The notes: generated by a model from the letters alone, not told the origin. 64,000 nucleotides of DNA from Kineococcus endophyticus (GCF_040796495.1 NZ_JBFNQN010000014.1:109191-173190); one strand, 5' to 3'. Shown: positions 9,407 through 18,755, counted from the stretch's first letter. A program made the numbers and translations.

Positions 9407-11076
9407 GACTGGACTCCAGTGAGGGCCTCGGCGATGGGGCCGAGGGCCAGGGCGGGGAAGAACGTCAGGGCGGTGACCACGACGACGACGGCGAGGTGCA
9501 TGCCGGCGAAGGTCGGGGTGCGGGTGGGCAGCGTGCCGGCCGTCGCGGCCGCGGGCTTCTGCACCGCGAAGGCCCCCGCGAGCGCCAGGACGAACAGCAT
9601 GGGCAGGAACCGGCCGAGGTAGATCGCCAGTCCCAGCGCGATGTTGTAGAACGGCGTGTTCGCCGACAGCCCGGCGAAGGCCGACCCGTTGTTGTTCGCC
9701 GCCGAGGCGAAGGCGTAGAGCATCTCGGTCAGCCCGTGCGGGCCGCTGTTGAGCAGCGCCGAGCGCGTGTCCGGGCTCGAGAGGGCGATCGCCGCACCGA
9801 CGAGCAGGACGCCGGGGGTGACGAGGATGTAGAGCGCGGCGTAGGTGATCTCGCGCTGGCGGATCCCCTTGCCCAGGTACTCGGGGGTGCGCCCCACCAT
9901 GAGCCCGGCGACGAACACCGTGATGATCGCCAGGACGAGCATCCCGTAGAGGCCGGAACCGACCCCGCCGGGCGTGACCTCACCCATCATCATGTTGAGC
10001 ATCACCATGCCCCCGCCGAGGGCGGTGTAGCTGTCGTGGAACGAGTTCACCGCCCCGGTCGACGTGGACGTCGTCGCGGTCGCGAACAGCGCGGACGCCC
10101 ACTCCCCGAACCGGCTCTCCTTGCCCTCCAGGGCCGCGCCCACCGCCTGCGGGACGGTGCCGAGCGCGTGCGTCTCGGCCCAGGTCGTCACGGCCAGCGA
10201 GACGCCGAAGACGGCGCCCATGACCGACAGGACCGCCAGGCCCTGCTTCCGGTCGCCGACCATCGTGCCGAACGTGCGCGGCAGGGAGAACGGGATGACG
10301 AGGATCAGGAAGACCTCGAACAGGTTGCTGAACGCGTTCGGGTTCTCGAACGGGTGCGCGGAGTTCGCGTTGAAGAACCCGCCCCCGTTCGTGCCGAGTT
10401 CCTTGATGACCTCTTGCGAGGCGATCGGGCCCCCGACGATGGTCTGCGAGCCACCGGCCAGCGTGGTGTAGGTGGTGTCACCCGCGAAGTTCTGCACGAC
10501 CCCCGTGAGCAGCAGGACGACGGCCCCGACGATCGACAGGGGCAGCAGGATGCGCAGCGTCCCCCGGGTGAGGTCGACCCAGAAGTTGCCGATCGTCCCC
10601 GAACCGCGCGAGACCAGGCCGCGGACGAGCGCCACCGCGACCGCGAGCCCGACCGCCGCCGACAGGAAGTTCTGGACCGTCAGCCCCGCCATCTGGGCGA
10701 GGTGCCCGAGGGCCGCCTCGCCGGAGTACGACTGCCAGTTCGTGTTGCCCACGAACGACACGGCCGTGTTCCACGCCTGCGTCGCCTCCATCCGGGGCCG
10801 GCCCAGGGACAGCGGCAGGACGTTCTGGACGCGCAGCAACGCGTAGAGGAAGAGGATCGAGACGGTCGAGAACGCCAGGACGGACAGGGCGTAGGTCGGC
10901 CAGCGGGTGTCGGCGTCGCCGTCGACGCGCAGGATCCGGTAGAACCCGCGCTCGACGCGCAGGTGCCGCGTGCTCGTGAACGTGCGGGCCATGAAGTCGC
11001 CGAGCGGGACGTGCACCGCGGCGAGCAGGACGATGAGCAGGCCGATCTGGAGCAGGCCGGCCGTGGTGTCGGTCAT
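9403..11076 (-). CDS. kdpA: K+-transporting ATPase subunit A
   Basis: The 557-residue channel-like subunit belongs to the superfamily of K+ transporters. The repeated selectivity-filter regions are visible as [41 protein letters not shown] and [14 protein letters not shown]. About ten membrane helices can be traced and the length is normal. The ATG at 11076 has a GGAGAAC ribosome-binding site 6-7 nt upstream. It starts 14 bp after kdpF and overlaps kdpB by 4 bp. Confidence 0.97.
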   Translation of the reverse strand: MTDTTAGLLQIGLLIVLLAAVHVPLGDFMARTFTSTRHLRVERGFYRILRVDGDADTRWPTYALSVLAFSTVSILFLYALLRVQNVLPLSLGRPRMEATQAWNTAVSFVGNTNWQSYSGEAALGHLAQMAGLTVQNFLSAAVGLAVAVALVRGLVSRGSGTIGNFWVDLTRGTLRILLPLSIVGAVVLLLTGVVQNFAGDTTYTTLAGGSQTIVGGPIASQEVIKELGTNGGGFFNANSAHPFENPNAFSNLFEVFLILVIPFSLPRTFGTMVGDRKQGLAVLSVMGAVFGVSLAVTTWAETHALGTVPQAVGAALEGKESRFGEWASALFATATTSTSTGAVNSFHDSYTALGGGMVMLNMMMGEVTPGGVGSGLYGMLVLAIITVFVAGLMVGRTPEYLGKGIRQREITYAALYILVTPGVLLVGAAIALSSPDTRSALLNSGPHGLTEMLYAFASAANNNGSAFAGLSANTPFYNIALGLAIYLGRFLPMLFVLALAGAFAVQKPAAATAGTLPTRTPTFAGMHLAVVVVVTALTFFPALALGPIAEALTGVQS

Positions 11077-11090
11077 CTGTGGGTTCTCCG

Positions 11091-11180
11091 TCAGAACTTC
11101 TCGGGGCGCAGCAGCGCGTACAGCAGGTAGCCGGCGATCACGACGGCGAGCACGAGGCCCACCGCCGCCGATGCGGTCAC
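11091..11180 (-). CDS. kdpF: K+-transporting ATPase small subunit F
   Basis: The 29-residue peptide consists of one membrane helix ([17 protein letters not shown]) and the hallmark RPEKF tail of KdpF. It is too short for ordinary gene finding. The GTG start at 11180 is fixed by the stop of the preceding 27-residue ORF, which overlaps it (GTGA). KdpF binds KdpA and stabilises the KdpABC complex in other bacteria. Confidence 0.9.
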   Translation of the reverse strand: MTASAAVGLVLAVVIAGYLLYALLRPEKF

Positions 11181-11260
11181 CGGCGCTCCAGCGAGCGCAC
11201 CAGCAGGGCGCAGACCGCGGCGAGGGCGAGGGTCAGGGCGACGAACCCGACGTCGAGCAC
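11177..11260 (-). CDS. 27-residue membrane micro-ORF at the head of the kdp operon
   Basis: The predicted peptide [20 protein letters not shown] plus a basic VRSLERR tail is one membrane helix with a positive C-terminus. The GTG start at 11260 has a GGAG sequence 5 nt upstream. Its stop overlaps the kdpF start as GTGA. That coupling is the pattern of real genes here rather than chance. It may be an extra small subunit or a translational lead for kdpF. I do not recognise a named family. Confidence 0.6.
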   Translation of the reverse strand: MLDVGFVALTLALAAVCALLVRSLERR

Positions 11261-11329
11261 GGGAACTCCAGGGTGAGGGCGGGACGAACCCCACCACCAC
11301 AGCACCGCGGGCATCCTCCACCGCCCGTC

Positions 11330-11380
11330 CTGACGCGTCCTTGACGCCGACCGGCGTCCTCGTTGACGCCTTCCTGACGG
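11330..11380 (-). promoter_or_regulatory. Phased GCGTCAR repeats, candidate KdpE operator of kdp
   Basis: On the minus strand CCGTCAG (11380-11374), GCGTCAA (11369-11363), GCGTCAA (11347-11341) and GCGTCAG (11336-11330) are spaced 11, 22 and 11 bp. This is the region just before the kdp operon, as expected for an OmpR-family activator. The last copy ends about 70 bp before the first GTG of the operon. Confidence 0.65.
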
Positions 11381-11385
11381 GTGGC

Positions 11386-12807
11386 TCAGCCCTTCGGGGC
11401 GAAGTCCCGCGGACGGAACCGGCCCTCGTGCAGCCGGCCCTCGATGTCCTCCAGGCTGTGGCCGGTCAGCTCCGGCATGCGCTTGAACAGGAAGACGAAG
11501 GCCGCGATGTTGAAGGCCGCGTACAGCCAGAAGGTCTGCCCGGTGCCGATGGTGTCGATGACGCTCAGCAGGGTCAGCGTGATGAGCAGGTTGGTGCCCC
11601 ACAGGGCGGCGGACTGGGCGGCGGCCCCGGCCGAGCGGACGGCGAGCGGGTAGATCTCCGAGCCGGTCAGCCAGCCCATGAGCTGGATCCCGCCGGCCGT
11701 GAAGGCCATGAACACCACGAGGGTGGCGATGATCCACGGCACCTGGGCCTTGCCGCTGTGGCCGGTGACGAAGAACGTGCCGAGCACCACCATGGCCAGC
11801 GCGGCGCCCGGCAGCGTGATGAGCGTCAGGCGGCGGCGGCCGACCCGGTCGATGATCGCCAGGCCCACGAGCTGGGCGAGCAGGTAGGTCGCCCCCAGGG
11901 CCACCGAGACCCGCAGCGCCGTCGAGTCCGGGAAGCCGTTGTCGGTGAGGATCGTCGGGGAGTAGTAGACGATCATCTCGATGCCGGACAGCTGGGTGAA
12001 CACCGCGAGTCCGCAGCCGACGACGACCGCCGGCCGGACCCAGCCCTCGCGCCAGCCCCGCCACCCGCGGGTGCTGGACCGGCTCTCCTCGTGGACCAGC
12101 CCGCCGATCTCCGCCAGTTCCGCGTCGACGTCTGCGCCGCCGGGTCGGACCCTCTCCAGCGAGGTGCGCGCGTCGTCCTCGCGGTCGGCCTTGAGCAGCC
12201 AGCGCGGGCTCTCGGGCAGCCGCAGCATGAGGACGAGCATCACCGCGGCCGGCACGGCGGCCGCCCCGATCGAGACCCGCCAGTCGACGGCCTCGCTGGC
12301 CCCGACGATCGTGGCGACGAGGATGCCGACCCCGATGGCGATCTGGAAGCACAGGACCAGCCGACCCCGGTAGGCCGTCGGCGAGAGCTCCGCCACGTAC
12401 GTGGGGGCGGTCTGCGTCGCCCCGCCCACGGCGAAACCGAGCACCACCCGGGCCAGGGACAGCAGTTCGGGGTTCGGGGCGAAGGCGGCGCCCAGGGTGC
12501 CGACGACGAACACGACGGCGACCACGAGCAGGGTCCCGCGTCGCCCCCGGCGCTCGCTGAGCCGGCTGCACGTCAGCGCCCCCACGACCGCGCCGGCGAG
12601 GATGGAGGCCGCGATGACCTGTTCCCAGCCGTTGCCGATGTCGAAGTCCTCCCCGATCTGCAGCAGCGCGCCGGAGATGATCCCGGTGTCGTACCCGTAG
12701 AGCAGGCCGGAGACGGCCGAGACCAGCGCCACGACGACGACGGCACCGGTCAGCTCCCCTCCCCGCGTCGCCTCGGAGGTGTGAGCTGCGCCACGGGACC
12801 GGTCCAC
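11386..12807 (-). CDS. Sugar-porter family MFS transporter
   Basis: The 473-residue protein has twelve membrane helices and sugar-porter signatures: GYDTGIISGALLQI after helix 1, SERRGRRGTL between helices 2 and 3, LPESPRWLLKADRE before the central loop, and DRVGRRRLTL in the second half. Such proteins import pentoses, hexoses or inositol with protons; the substrate cannot be read from sequence. The frame stays open upstream, but the GTG at 12807 (MDRSRGAAHTSE) puts helix 1 at a normal position. No sugar-catabolic gene adjoins it, so it is probably transcribed alone. Confidence 0.85.
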   Translation of the reverse strand: MDRSRGAAHTSEATRGGELTGAVVVVALVSAVSGLLYGYDTGIISGALLQIGEDFDIGNGWEQVIAASILAGAVVGALTCSRLSERRGRRGTLLVVAVVFVVGTLGAAFAPNPELLSLARVVLGFAVGGATQTAPTYVAELSPTAYRGRLVLCFQIAIGVGILVATIVGASEAVDWRVSIGAAAVPAAVMLVLMLRLPESPRWLLKADREDDARTSLERVRPGGADVDAELAEIGGLVHEESRSSTRGWRGWREGWVRPAVVVGCGLAVFTQLSGIEMIVYYSPTILTDNGFPDSTALRVSVALGATYLLAQLVGLAIIDRVGRRRLTLITLPGAALAMVVLGTFFVTGHSGKAQVPWIIATLVVFMAFTAGGIQLMGWLTGSEIYPLAVRSAGAAAQSAALWGTNLLITLTLLSVIDTIGTGQTFWLYAAFNIAAFVFLFKRMPELTGHSLEDIEGRLHEGRFRPRDFAPKG

Positions 12808-13193
12808 GTTCCCGACCCAAGCACCGCTACGCCGACCGCGCCCGCCGGAACCGTCGCCCGGTCCCTGACGCCTCACCCCCTGCCCCGCAGCGGTCGCCTC
12901 CTCCTGTCCGGAGTCGTCCTCGTCGTCCTGGCCGTCGTCTGCGACGCAGCCGGGCTGCGCGGTGCGGCCGCCACGGTCCTGTTCCTCGGCGCGGTGCTGG
13001 CCGGGTCGCTGCACTCCCGACCGGCGTTCGCCCTCCTCACGGCGGCCACGACGGGGTCCTGCGCCTCGGTGGCGGGCGCTGGCAGGAGCTGCTGCTGTTC
13101 GCGGTCGCCGCGCTGCTGACCTGCGTCACCCACCGCGGTCGGCGCACGGTTCGTCCACAGGAGCCCGGAGGGCGGACCGCGCGCAGCACGTAG
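12781..13193 (+). pseudogene. Frameshifted remnant of a DUF4118 membrane domain
   Basis: This fills the only stretch over 300 bp without an intact gene. In one frame about 12886-13050 reads as two hydrophobic helices (GRLLLSGVVLVVLAVVCDAA, then TVLFLGAVLAGSLHS). The next frame from about 13050 gives DGVLRLGGGRWQELLLFAVA and a further helix, ending at TAG 13191. Joined, these resemble the DUF4118 four-helix block of KdpD-type sensors, minus the usual aromatic-proline turn. There is no good start codon; GTG 12781 is the only candidate and lies inside the 5' end of the MFS gene. A decayed sensor is likely, though chance hydrophobic coding in GC-rich DNA remains possible. Confidence 0.4.
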
Positions 13194-13196
13194 GCT
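13191..13196 (+). promoter_or_regulatory. Probable -10 element, leaderless start of the helicase gene
   Basis: TAGGCT lies 6 nt before the GTG at 13203, with no ribosome-binding site between. The same hexamer-to-start spacing recurs at several genes in the window. Confidence 0.45.
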
Positions 13197-13202
13197 GCGC
13201 GG

Positions 13203-16200
13203 GTGCTCGTCGTCCACGGCCTCTGGACCCGCGAGCAGCGGTTGGCCCTGTGGGTCGAGGCGCCCCGCCGCCGCCCCGGACCGGCACGCCCCGCCGACCT
13301 CGCGGCACTGCCCCGGACCTGGGACGCCCTGATCTCAGCGCTGGCCTCCCCGGTCACCGGCACGCTCCCGGTCTCGTTGCCCTGCACACCGTCCGGCCGG
13401 CCCGCGGCCTCCACGGGGCGACCCCGCACGGACCTGCGGCTGCTGCCGGTCGACCTGGACGTCGTCGAGCTGACCGGCGAGCGGGCCGTGACGCTGCTCT
13501 TGGAACTCAGCGCGCCGGCCGGGGACGGGGTGCGCCTGTCCGACGGGCTGGCCTGGCTCGTGCACGTGGCCGCGGGGGCCCGCCGGGCCGTCGACGCCGG
13601 ACACGTGGTGCCGGACCTCGCGCCCGCGGGTGACCGGGGGTTCACCGCGCGCTGGGTCCCCGCCCCCGACCGCGCCGTCGGACGGTGGCGCACCGCGGTG
13701 GCCCAGGCGTGCCCGCCCGTGCTGCGGGCCGAACGCTCCCACCGTGGTCCCGCGCACGGGCCGCCACAGGCCCTGGACCTGCTCGACGACCTGTGCGGGG
13801 TCGTCGTCGACGTCCTCGTCGCGGCCCGCACGGCCCACGTCGTGCCGCACGACCTGCCCGACGGCGCGAGCGCACGCGCGTGGATCGGCGCGCTGCGCAC
13901 GGGCGAGCCCCTGCGCGGGGAGGGCTGGGCCGCCCTGTCGCGCCGCGTCCGGGAGTGGCAGCGCAGCGGTGAGGACGCCGGGTACGACGTGCTGCTGCGC
14001 GTCGTCGAACCCGAACCGTGGGAGGACGTCCCCGCGCACCTGGCCGACGGGCATCTCGACGGGGACGACTCCCCCGAAGCTCCCGACCAGAGCTGGCGGT
14101 TGCAGGTGCGCTTGCGGCCGCTGGACGACCCGAGCCTCGTGCTGACGCTCGAGGAGGCGCGCACCGAGACGCGCGCGGGCGGTTCGGCGGCTGGTGAGGA
14201 CCCGCTCCTGGTCCTGCTCACGGGCGCCGCCCGGGCCGGCGCGGCGCACCCGCCGCTCAAGCGGCTGCTCAGCGGACGGGCCGACGCCGCCGCGCAGGAC
14301 GGCGTGGACCTGACGATCGAGGAACTGCTCGACCTCGTCGAGCAGGGTGGTCCGCGCCTGACCGCGGCCGGCGTCGCGCTGCAGCTCCCGCGGCACTGGA
14401 CGAAGAAGGCCCTGACGTTCTCGCTGTCGGCGTCGGCGTCCCAGCCGGGCGCCATCACCGACCCGCAGGTGCGCAAGGACGACCTGCTCGACTTCCGCTG
14501 GCAGGCGGCCCTCGGCGACTCCCCCGTCACCGAGGCCGAACTCCTCGCCCTCGCGGCGTCGAAGTCGTCCCTCGTGCGGTTCCGCGGTGAGTGGGTCCAG
14601 GTGGACCCCGAGGCGCTCGCGCGCAGCGCCCGGTTCCTGCGCACGCGGGGCAACGGCAAGGCGTCGCTGCTCGACGTGCTGGCCACCGTCGGCACCGGCA
14701 AGGACCTCCCCGGTCCGGTGACGTCGGTCGACGCGCGCGGGGTGCTCGGCGACGTGCTGTCCGGGCAGGCGGCGGAGCGGCTGCCGGAACTGCCCGACCC
14801 GCCCGGGCTGCACGCCGTCCTGCGGCCCTACCAGCGGCGGGGGTTGACCTGGCTGGCGACGATGTCCCGCCTCGGGCTCGGCGCCGTCCTCGCCGACGAC
14901 ATGGGACTGGGCAAGACGCTGCAGCTGCTGGCGCTGCTCGCGCACGAACGCGGCGACGAGCCCGGGCCCACGTTGCTCGTGTGCCCGATGTCGGTCGTCG
15001 GCAACTGGGCCGCCGAGGCCGCGAAGTTCGCCCCCGACCTGCGCGTCCACGTCCACCACGGGACGGGACGGCCCCGCGGCGCGGAGTTCACGGCGCTCGT
15101 CGCGCAGCGCGACCTCGTGGTCACCACGTACGGCCTCCTGGTGCGCGACGTCGCCGACCTCGCGGCGGCCGACTGGCACCGCGTCGCCCTCGACGAGGCC
15201 CAGTACGTCAAGAACGCCGCCACCCGGCAGGCCCGCGCCGTGCGGGCCGTGGGGTCCCGGCACCGCGTCGCCCTGACCGGGACGCCGGTGGAGAACCGGC
15301 TCGAGGACCTGCGGGCCGTCCTGGACGCGACGAACCCCGGACTGCTCGGCAGCGCCGCGACGTTCCGCGACCGGTTCGCCGTCCCCATCGAGAAGCTCGG
15401 TCACGCCGAACCCGCCGAACGCCTCGCCCTCGTGACGCGGCCGTTCGTCCTGCGCCGGGTCAAGACGGACCCCGCCGTCGCCGGCGACCTGCCCGAGAAG
15501 ATCGAGATGACGGTGCGGGCCAACCTCACCCCGGAGCAGGCGGCGCTGTACCGGCGCGCCGTCGACGACCTCACCGAACGACTGCAGGACAAGGACTCCG
15601 ACCCCGGTGGCCTGTCCCGGCGCGGGCTGATCCTCGCCGCCCTCACCCGGCTGAAGCAGATCTGCAACCACCCCGCGCACTACCTCGGGGACTCCTCCGG
15701 GGTCCTGCACCGCGGCCGGCACCGCTCGGGGAAGCTGCAATTGCTGGACGACATCGTCACCTCGGCGCGGTCGGAGGGCGAGAAGGTCCTGTGCTTCACG
15801 CAGTTCGCCGAGTTCGGCCACCTGCTCGGCCCGCACCTGGCCGGGCTCACGGGCGAACCGGTCCCGTTCCTGCACGGCGGGGTGAGCCGGCGAGGTCGCG
15901 ACGCCATGGTCGCGGAGTTCGCCGAGGCCGACGGTCCGGGTGTCATGCTGCTGTCCCTCAAGGCCGGCGGGACGGGTCTGAACCTGGTGGCCGCCAACCA
16001 CGTCGTGCACGTGGACCGCTGGTGGAACCCGGCGGTGGAGGACCAGGCGACCGACCGGGCGTTCCGCATCGGTCAGCGCCGGCAGGTGCAGGTCCGCAAG
16101 CTCGTCAGCGTGGGCACCGTGGAGGAACGGGTGGACGCCGTCATCAGCCGCAAGCGCGACCTCGCCGACCGCGTCGTCGGCAGCGGCGAGGGCTGGATCA

Positions 16201-16265
16201 CCGACCTGGACACCGACGCGCTGCGGGAACTGCTGCGGCTCGGCGACGACGCGGTGGGTGAGTGA
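13203..16265 (+). CDS. SNF2/RapA-type DEAD-box helicase
   Basis: The 1020-residue protein has a long N-terminal region (to about 540) of the SNF2-associated bacterial type, then the two motor lobes. Motif I is DDMGLGKT (565-572, K571), motif II is the DEAQ box at 664-667, TGTPVEN is motif III, and the C-terminal lobe carries LLSLKAGGTGLNL and QATDRAFRIGQ. By family it is a DNA-dependent ATPase that remodels protein-nucleic-acid complexes, possibly like RapA on RNA polymerase. The stop overlaps the start of a SWIM zinc-finger gene (TGATG). This pairing is common in actinobacteria and suggests a joint complex. Confidence 0.9.
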   Translation: MLVVHGLWTREQRLALWVEAPRRRPGPARPADLAALPRTWDALISALASPVTGTLPVSLPCTPSGRPAASTGRPRTDLRLLPVDLDVVELTGERAVTLLLELSAPAGDGVRLSDGLAWLVHVAAGARRAVDAGHVVPDLAPAGDRGFTARWVPAPDRAVGRWRTAVAQACPPVLRAERSHRGPAHGPPQALDLLDDLCGVVVDVLVAARTAHVVPHDLPDGASARAWIGALRTGEPLRGEGWAALSRRVREWQRSGEDAGYDVLLRVVEPEPWEDVPAHLADGHLDGDDSPEAPDQSWRLQVRLRPLDDPSLVLTLEEARTETRAGGSAAGEDPLLVLLTGAARAGAAHPPLKRLLSGRADAAAQDGVDLTIEELLDLVEQGGPRLTAAGVALQLPRHWTKKALTFSLSASASQPGAITDPQVRKDDLLDFRWQAALGDSPVTEAELLALAASKSSLVRFRGEWVQVDPEALARSARFLRTRGNGKASLLDVLATVGTGKDLPGPVTSVDARGVLGDVLSGQAAERLPELPDPPGLHAVLRPYQRRGLTWLATMSRLGLGAVLADDMGLGKTLQLLALLAHERGDEPGPTLLVCPMSVVGNWAAEAAKFAPDLRVHVHHGTGRPRGAEFTALVAQRDLVVTTYGLLVRDVADLAAADWHRVALDEAQYVKNAATRQARAVRAVGSRHRVALTGTPVENRLEDLRAVLDATNPGLLGSAATFRDRFAVPIEKLGHAEPAERLALVTRPFVLRRVKTDPAVAGDLPEKIEMTVRANLTPEQAALYRRAVDDLTERLQDKDSDPGGLSRRGLILAALTRLKQICNHPAHYLGDSSGVLHRGRHRSGKLQLLDDIVTSARSEGEKVLCFTQFAEFGHLLGPHLAGLTGEPVPFLHGGVSRRGRDAMVAEFAEADGPGVMLLSLKAGGTGLNLVAANHVVHVDRWWNPAVEDQATDRAFRIGQRRQVQVRKLVSVGTVEERVDAVISRKRDLADRVVGSGEGWITDLDTDALRELLRLGDDAVGE

Positions 16266-17089
16266 TGGCCCCCTCGCGGCCCTTCTCCGAGTACGGCAGG
16301 CGACGTCCCGGCGGCGGGGCGAAGCTGCGGTCCCAGCGCGGGCGCATCGCGCAGAACTGGTGGTCGCAACGCTTCGTCGACGCCGTCGAACGCGGCGGCG
16401 ACCGCGGCCGCCTGCAGCGCGGCCGCACCTACGCCCGCGCCGGTCAGGTCGTCGAACTGCGGCCGCGCCCCGGCGCCGTCGGGGCCCGCGTGCAGGGCTC
16501 CCGTCCACGGCCCTACCTCGTGGAGGTCACCGTGCGGCGCTGGACCGCCGCCGAGGTGGACGCCGTCGTGGCGACCGTGGTGGAGAACCCCCTGCTGCTC
16601 GCCCCGCTGTTCTCCGGCGACGTCCCGCCCGGTCTGGTGGACCTCCTCGCCGGCATCGGCGTGGAACTCCTGCCCACCGACGCCGAGGTCACCTACGACT
16701 GCAGCTGCCCCGACGACGGCGAACCCTGCAAGCACGCCGCCGCCGTCGTCTACGCCCTGGCCGAGCAGCTCGACGCCACCCCGGCGACGACGCTCACCCT
16801 GCGCGGGGTGGAACTGCCGGAGCTGTTGCGCCGCATCACCGACGCGGCCTCCGGGCCCTCGGACCCCGTCGAGGACCTCGCGGTGCACGTCACCTCGTTC
16901 CACCGGCTCGCCGGTGACCTGCCCGACCTCGGGCTGCGCGACCGGGTGCCGGGGCGGACCGTCGCCGACGACCTCGACGAGCTCGTCCTCGGTCCGGGTG
17001 CGGCGGGCACCGCGGACGCGCTGCGACCCTGGTACGTCGCGCTCGCGCAGGGTGTGGAGGACCGGCGCAGGGGTCAGTCGCGGGCGTAG
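16265..17089 (+). CDS. SWIM zinc-finger protein, partner of the SNF2 helicase
   Basis: The 274-residue protein begins with a basic segment (MAPSRPFSEYGRRRPGGGAK). It carries a SWIM motif CxC-x6-CxH at C146, C148, C155 and H157 (CSCPDDGEPCKH), which binds zinc and is thought to mediate DNA or protein contacts. The ATG at 16265 shares a base with the helicase stop; a GTG one codon upstream is an alternative. Its 3' end overlaps the convergent amidotransferase gene by 16 bp. The role is inferred from the operon: targeting or regulating the helicase. Confidence 0.85.
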   Translation: MAPSRPFSEYGRRRPGGGAKLRSQRGRIAQNWWSQRFVDAVERGGDRGRLQRGRTYARAGQVVELRPRPGAVGARVQGSRPRPYLVEVTVRRWTAAEVDAVVATVVENPLLLAPLFSGDVPPGLVDLLAGIGVELLPTDAEVTYDCSCPDDGEPCKHAAAVVYALAEQLDATPATTLTLRGVELPELLRRITDAASGPSDPVEDLAVHVTSFHRLAGDLPDLGLRDRVPGRTVADDLDELVLGPGAAGTADALRPWYVALAQGVEDRRRGQSRA

Positions 17090-17808
17090 CGCGCCACGAA
17101 GCGGCGCCACACCTGCGGAGCGAACGGGGCCGTCGTCGTGCGCAGGCGGGCCGCGAGGGCGTCGAACTCCGACGGCTCGAAGTAGCCCTCGTCGCGGTAC
17201 ACCCCGCAGCGCTCGACGAAACCTTCCGCGTCGAGCTCGGGGTGGAACTGGGTGGCGTAGACGTTGCGCCCCACCCGGAACGCCTGGACGGGGCACGGCC
17301 CGGACGTGGCGAGCAGCACCGCGCCGGGCGGGGTGGCGTGCAGCGCCTCCTTGTGCCCGACGTAGGCGTCGAACACCTCCGGCAGCCCGCCGAAGACCGG
17401 GTCCCGGCGGCCGGCGGCGGTCAGTTCGACGGGCACCGTGCCGACGGGTTCGCCGTGCTCGCGGTCGACCGTCCCCCCCTGGTGGACGCCGAGGGTCCCG
17501 ATCCCGTAGCAGGCGCCGAGGAAGGGCAGGTCGCGAGCGACGACCTCGTCGAGCAGGGCGGACAGTTCCGCCTCGACCCGGTGCTGGGCCGGGGACTTCG
17601 CCGTGTCCGGGTCGGACGTGCAGTACGGGCTGCCGCCGAGGACGACGCCGGAGAACGCGTCGAGGTCCAGCTCGGGCAGCGGGTCGCGTTCGAGCCGGAC
17701 CCGTTCCAGCTCACCGGGTCCCAGCCCGCCCTCGCGGACGAAGGCGGCGACCTCGGACGCGGCCACCACGTCGTCCTCGCGGGTGGCCAGCAGCAGGAAC
17801 GGCTTCAC
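17074..17808 (-). CDS. Class I glutamine amidotransferase
   Basis: The 244-residue protein has the class I (triad) fold: the nucleophile C100 in the elbow FLGACYGIG, and the histidine-glutamate pair in ATQFHPELD. It lacks a synthetase domain. It is therefore a stand-alone GMP-synthase-like amidotransferase that hydrolyses glutamine or a gamma-glutamyl compound; the acceptor is unknown. TAGGGT lies 6 nt before the GTG start at 17808, so the message is probably leaderless. The gene is alone on its strand. Confidence 0.85.
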   Translation of the reverse strand: MKPFLLLATREDDVVAASEVAAFVREGGLGPGELERVRLERDPLPELDLDAFSGVVLGGSPYCTSDPDTAKSPAQHRVEAELSALLDEVVARDLPFLGACYGIGTLGVHQGGTVDREHGEPVGTVPVELTAAGRRDPVFGGLPEVFDAYVGHKEALHATPPGAVLLATSGPCPVQAFRVGRNVYATQFHPELDAEGFVERCGVYRDEGYFEPSEFDALAARLRTTTAPFAPQVWRRFVARYARD

Positions 17809-17814
17809 CCGCGC

Positions 17815-17820
17815 ACCCTA
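17815..17820 (-). promoter_or_regulatory. Probable -10 element, leaderless amidotransferase start
   Basis: On the minus strand TAGGGT is followed by 6 nt and then the GTG at 17808. No Shine-Dalgarno sequence is present. Confidence 0.45.
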
Positions 17821-17858
17821 ACGAGCAGGTGGGCGGCGCGCGGGTGGAGCCGCCCGGT

Positions 17859-18755
17859 TCAGGGCTGGACGTCGAAGTCGACGTCGACCGGGGTGCTCAC
17901 GGAGGCGACCTCGGTCCCGGGGCCGGTGCTGGTCGGGGCGTACCGCGTGGTGCGGACCGAGGAGGCCGCGAACCTTGTGAACTGAGCCGTCTGCCCTGCG
18001 GCGCAGGTGATCGGCAGACCGCCCTGGTAGGCGTAGAGGACCTGGGAGAAGCTCACTCCGGTGCGCACCCTCGTCGCCCCCGCGGGGACGGAGGCGAGGC
18101 CACCCGTCCACTTGGTGCTGGCGAACGTGTCGTTGCCGACCGTCCAAGCCCCCAGGAGGCGTTCCGTGCCGTCGACGAGGACGCCGTCGGTGTCCGTGCA
18201 CCCGGCGAACAGGTCACCCGTCACCGACGTCGCCGACAGGGACGGCACCGGCAGCGGCGCCACCGAGGCGACGACGTCCCGCCCCTGCACGCGGTTCGCG
18301 ATGCCCGCCGCCACCGAGAACGTGGTGTCGAGCGTGTTGTTGCCCTCGTTCGACTCCCGGATGCGCGCGGCGTCGTCGACGAAGGCCCGCAGGCGGTGCG
18401 TGCCCGCCGTCGCCGTCCAGGTCGCCGATCCCGAGGGGCCGCCGACCGCAGCGAGGGTGACGGAGCTCCCGGGCGCGAGGGAGTCGGTGAACTGGTCCGA
18501 CCAGGTGACGAGTCGGCCGTCGACCTGGAACCCGATCCCGCTGATCGTCCCCGCGGGGGTGGGCGCGCTCCCCCGGTTCTGGATCGTCACCCCGAAGCGG
18601 ACCTGCTGGCCCCCAACCGTTCCCGGCGGCAGGGCCACCGCCGTCACCACGAGGTCCGGCGCCGGCGGAGCCGCGCTGACGGCTCCCGCCCCGGCCACCG
18701 AACCCACCACGACCGCACCCGCCGCCAGCGCGCGGACAGCCTTCGACCAGCTCAT
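17859..18755 (-). CDS. Secreted CARDB-domain protein
   Basis: The 298-residue protein has a clear Sec signal peptide (MSWSKAVRALAAGAVVVGSV, then a VSAAPP cleavage zone near residue 29). Residues 32-150 form a CARDB-type beta-sandwich: DLVVTAVALPP, VTIQNRGSAPT, FVDDAARIRESNEGNNTLDT. The remaining part is a second, unassigned domain with two cysteines. CARDB domains are extracellular adhesion-type folds. Function is unknown; surface or matrix binding is a guess. It lies between a convergent-side amidotransferase and glpD and seems to be a single gene. Confidence 0.75.
   Translation of the reverse strand: MSWSKAVRALAAGAVVVGSVAGAGAVSAAPPAPDLVVTAVALPPGTVGGQQVRFGVTIQNRGSAPTPAGTISGIGFQVDGRLVTWSDQFTDSLAPGSSVTLAAVGGPSGSATWTATAGTHRLRAFVDDAARIRESNEGNNTLDTTFSVAAGIANRVQGRDVVASVAPLPVPSLSATSVTGDLFAGCTDTDGVLVDGTERLLGAWTVGNDTFASTKWTGGLASVPAGATRVRTGVSFSQVLYAYQGGLPITCAAGQTAQFTRFAASSVRTTRYAPTSTGPGTEVASVSTPVDVDFDVQP

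Noticed and set aside
11261..12820. Long minus-strand frame over the sugar-porter gene
   Set aside because: It is out of frame with the transporter. Only its last 27 codons (11177-11260) look real and are listed as the micro-ORF.
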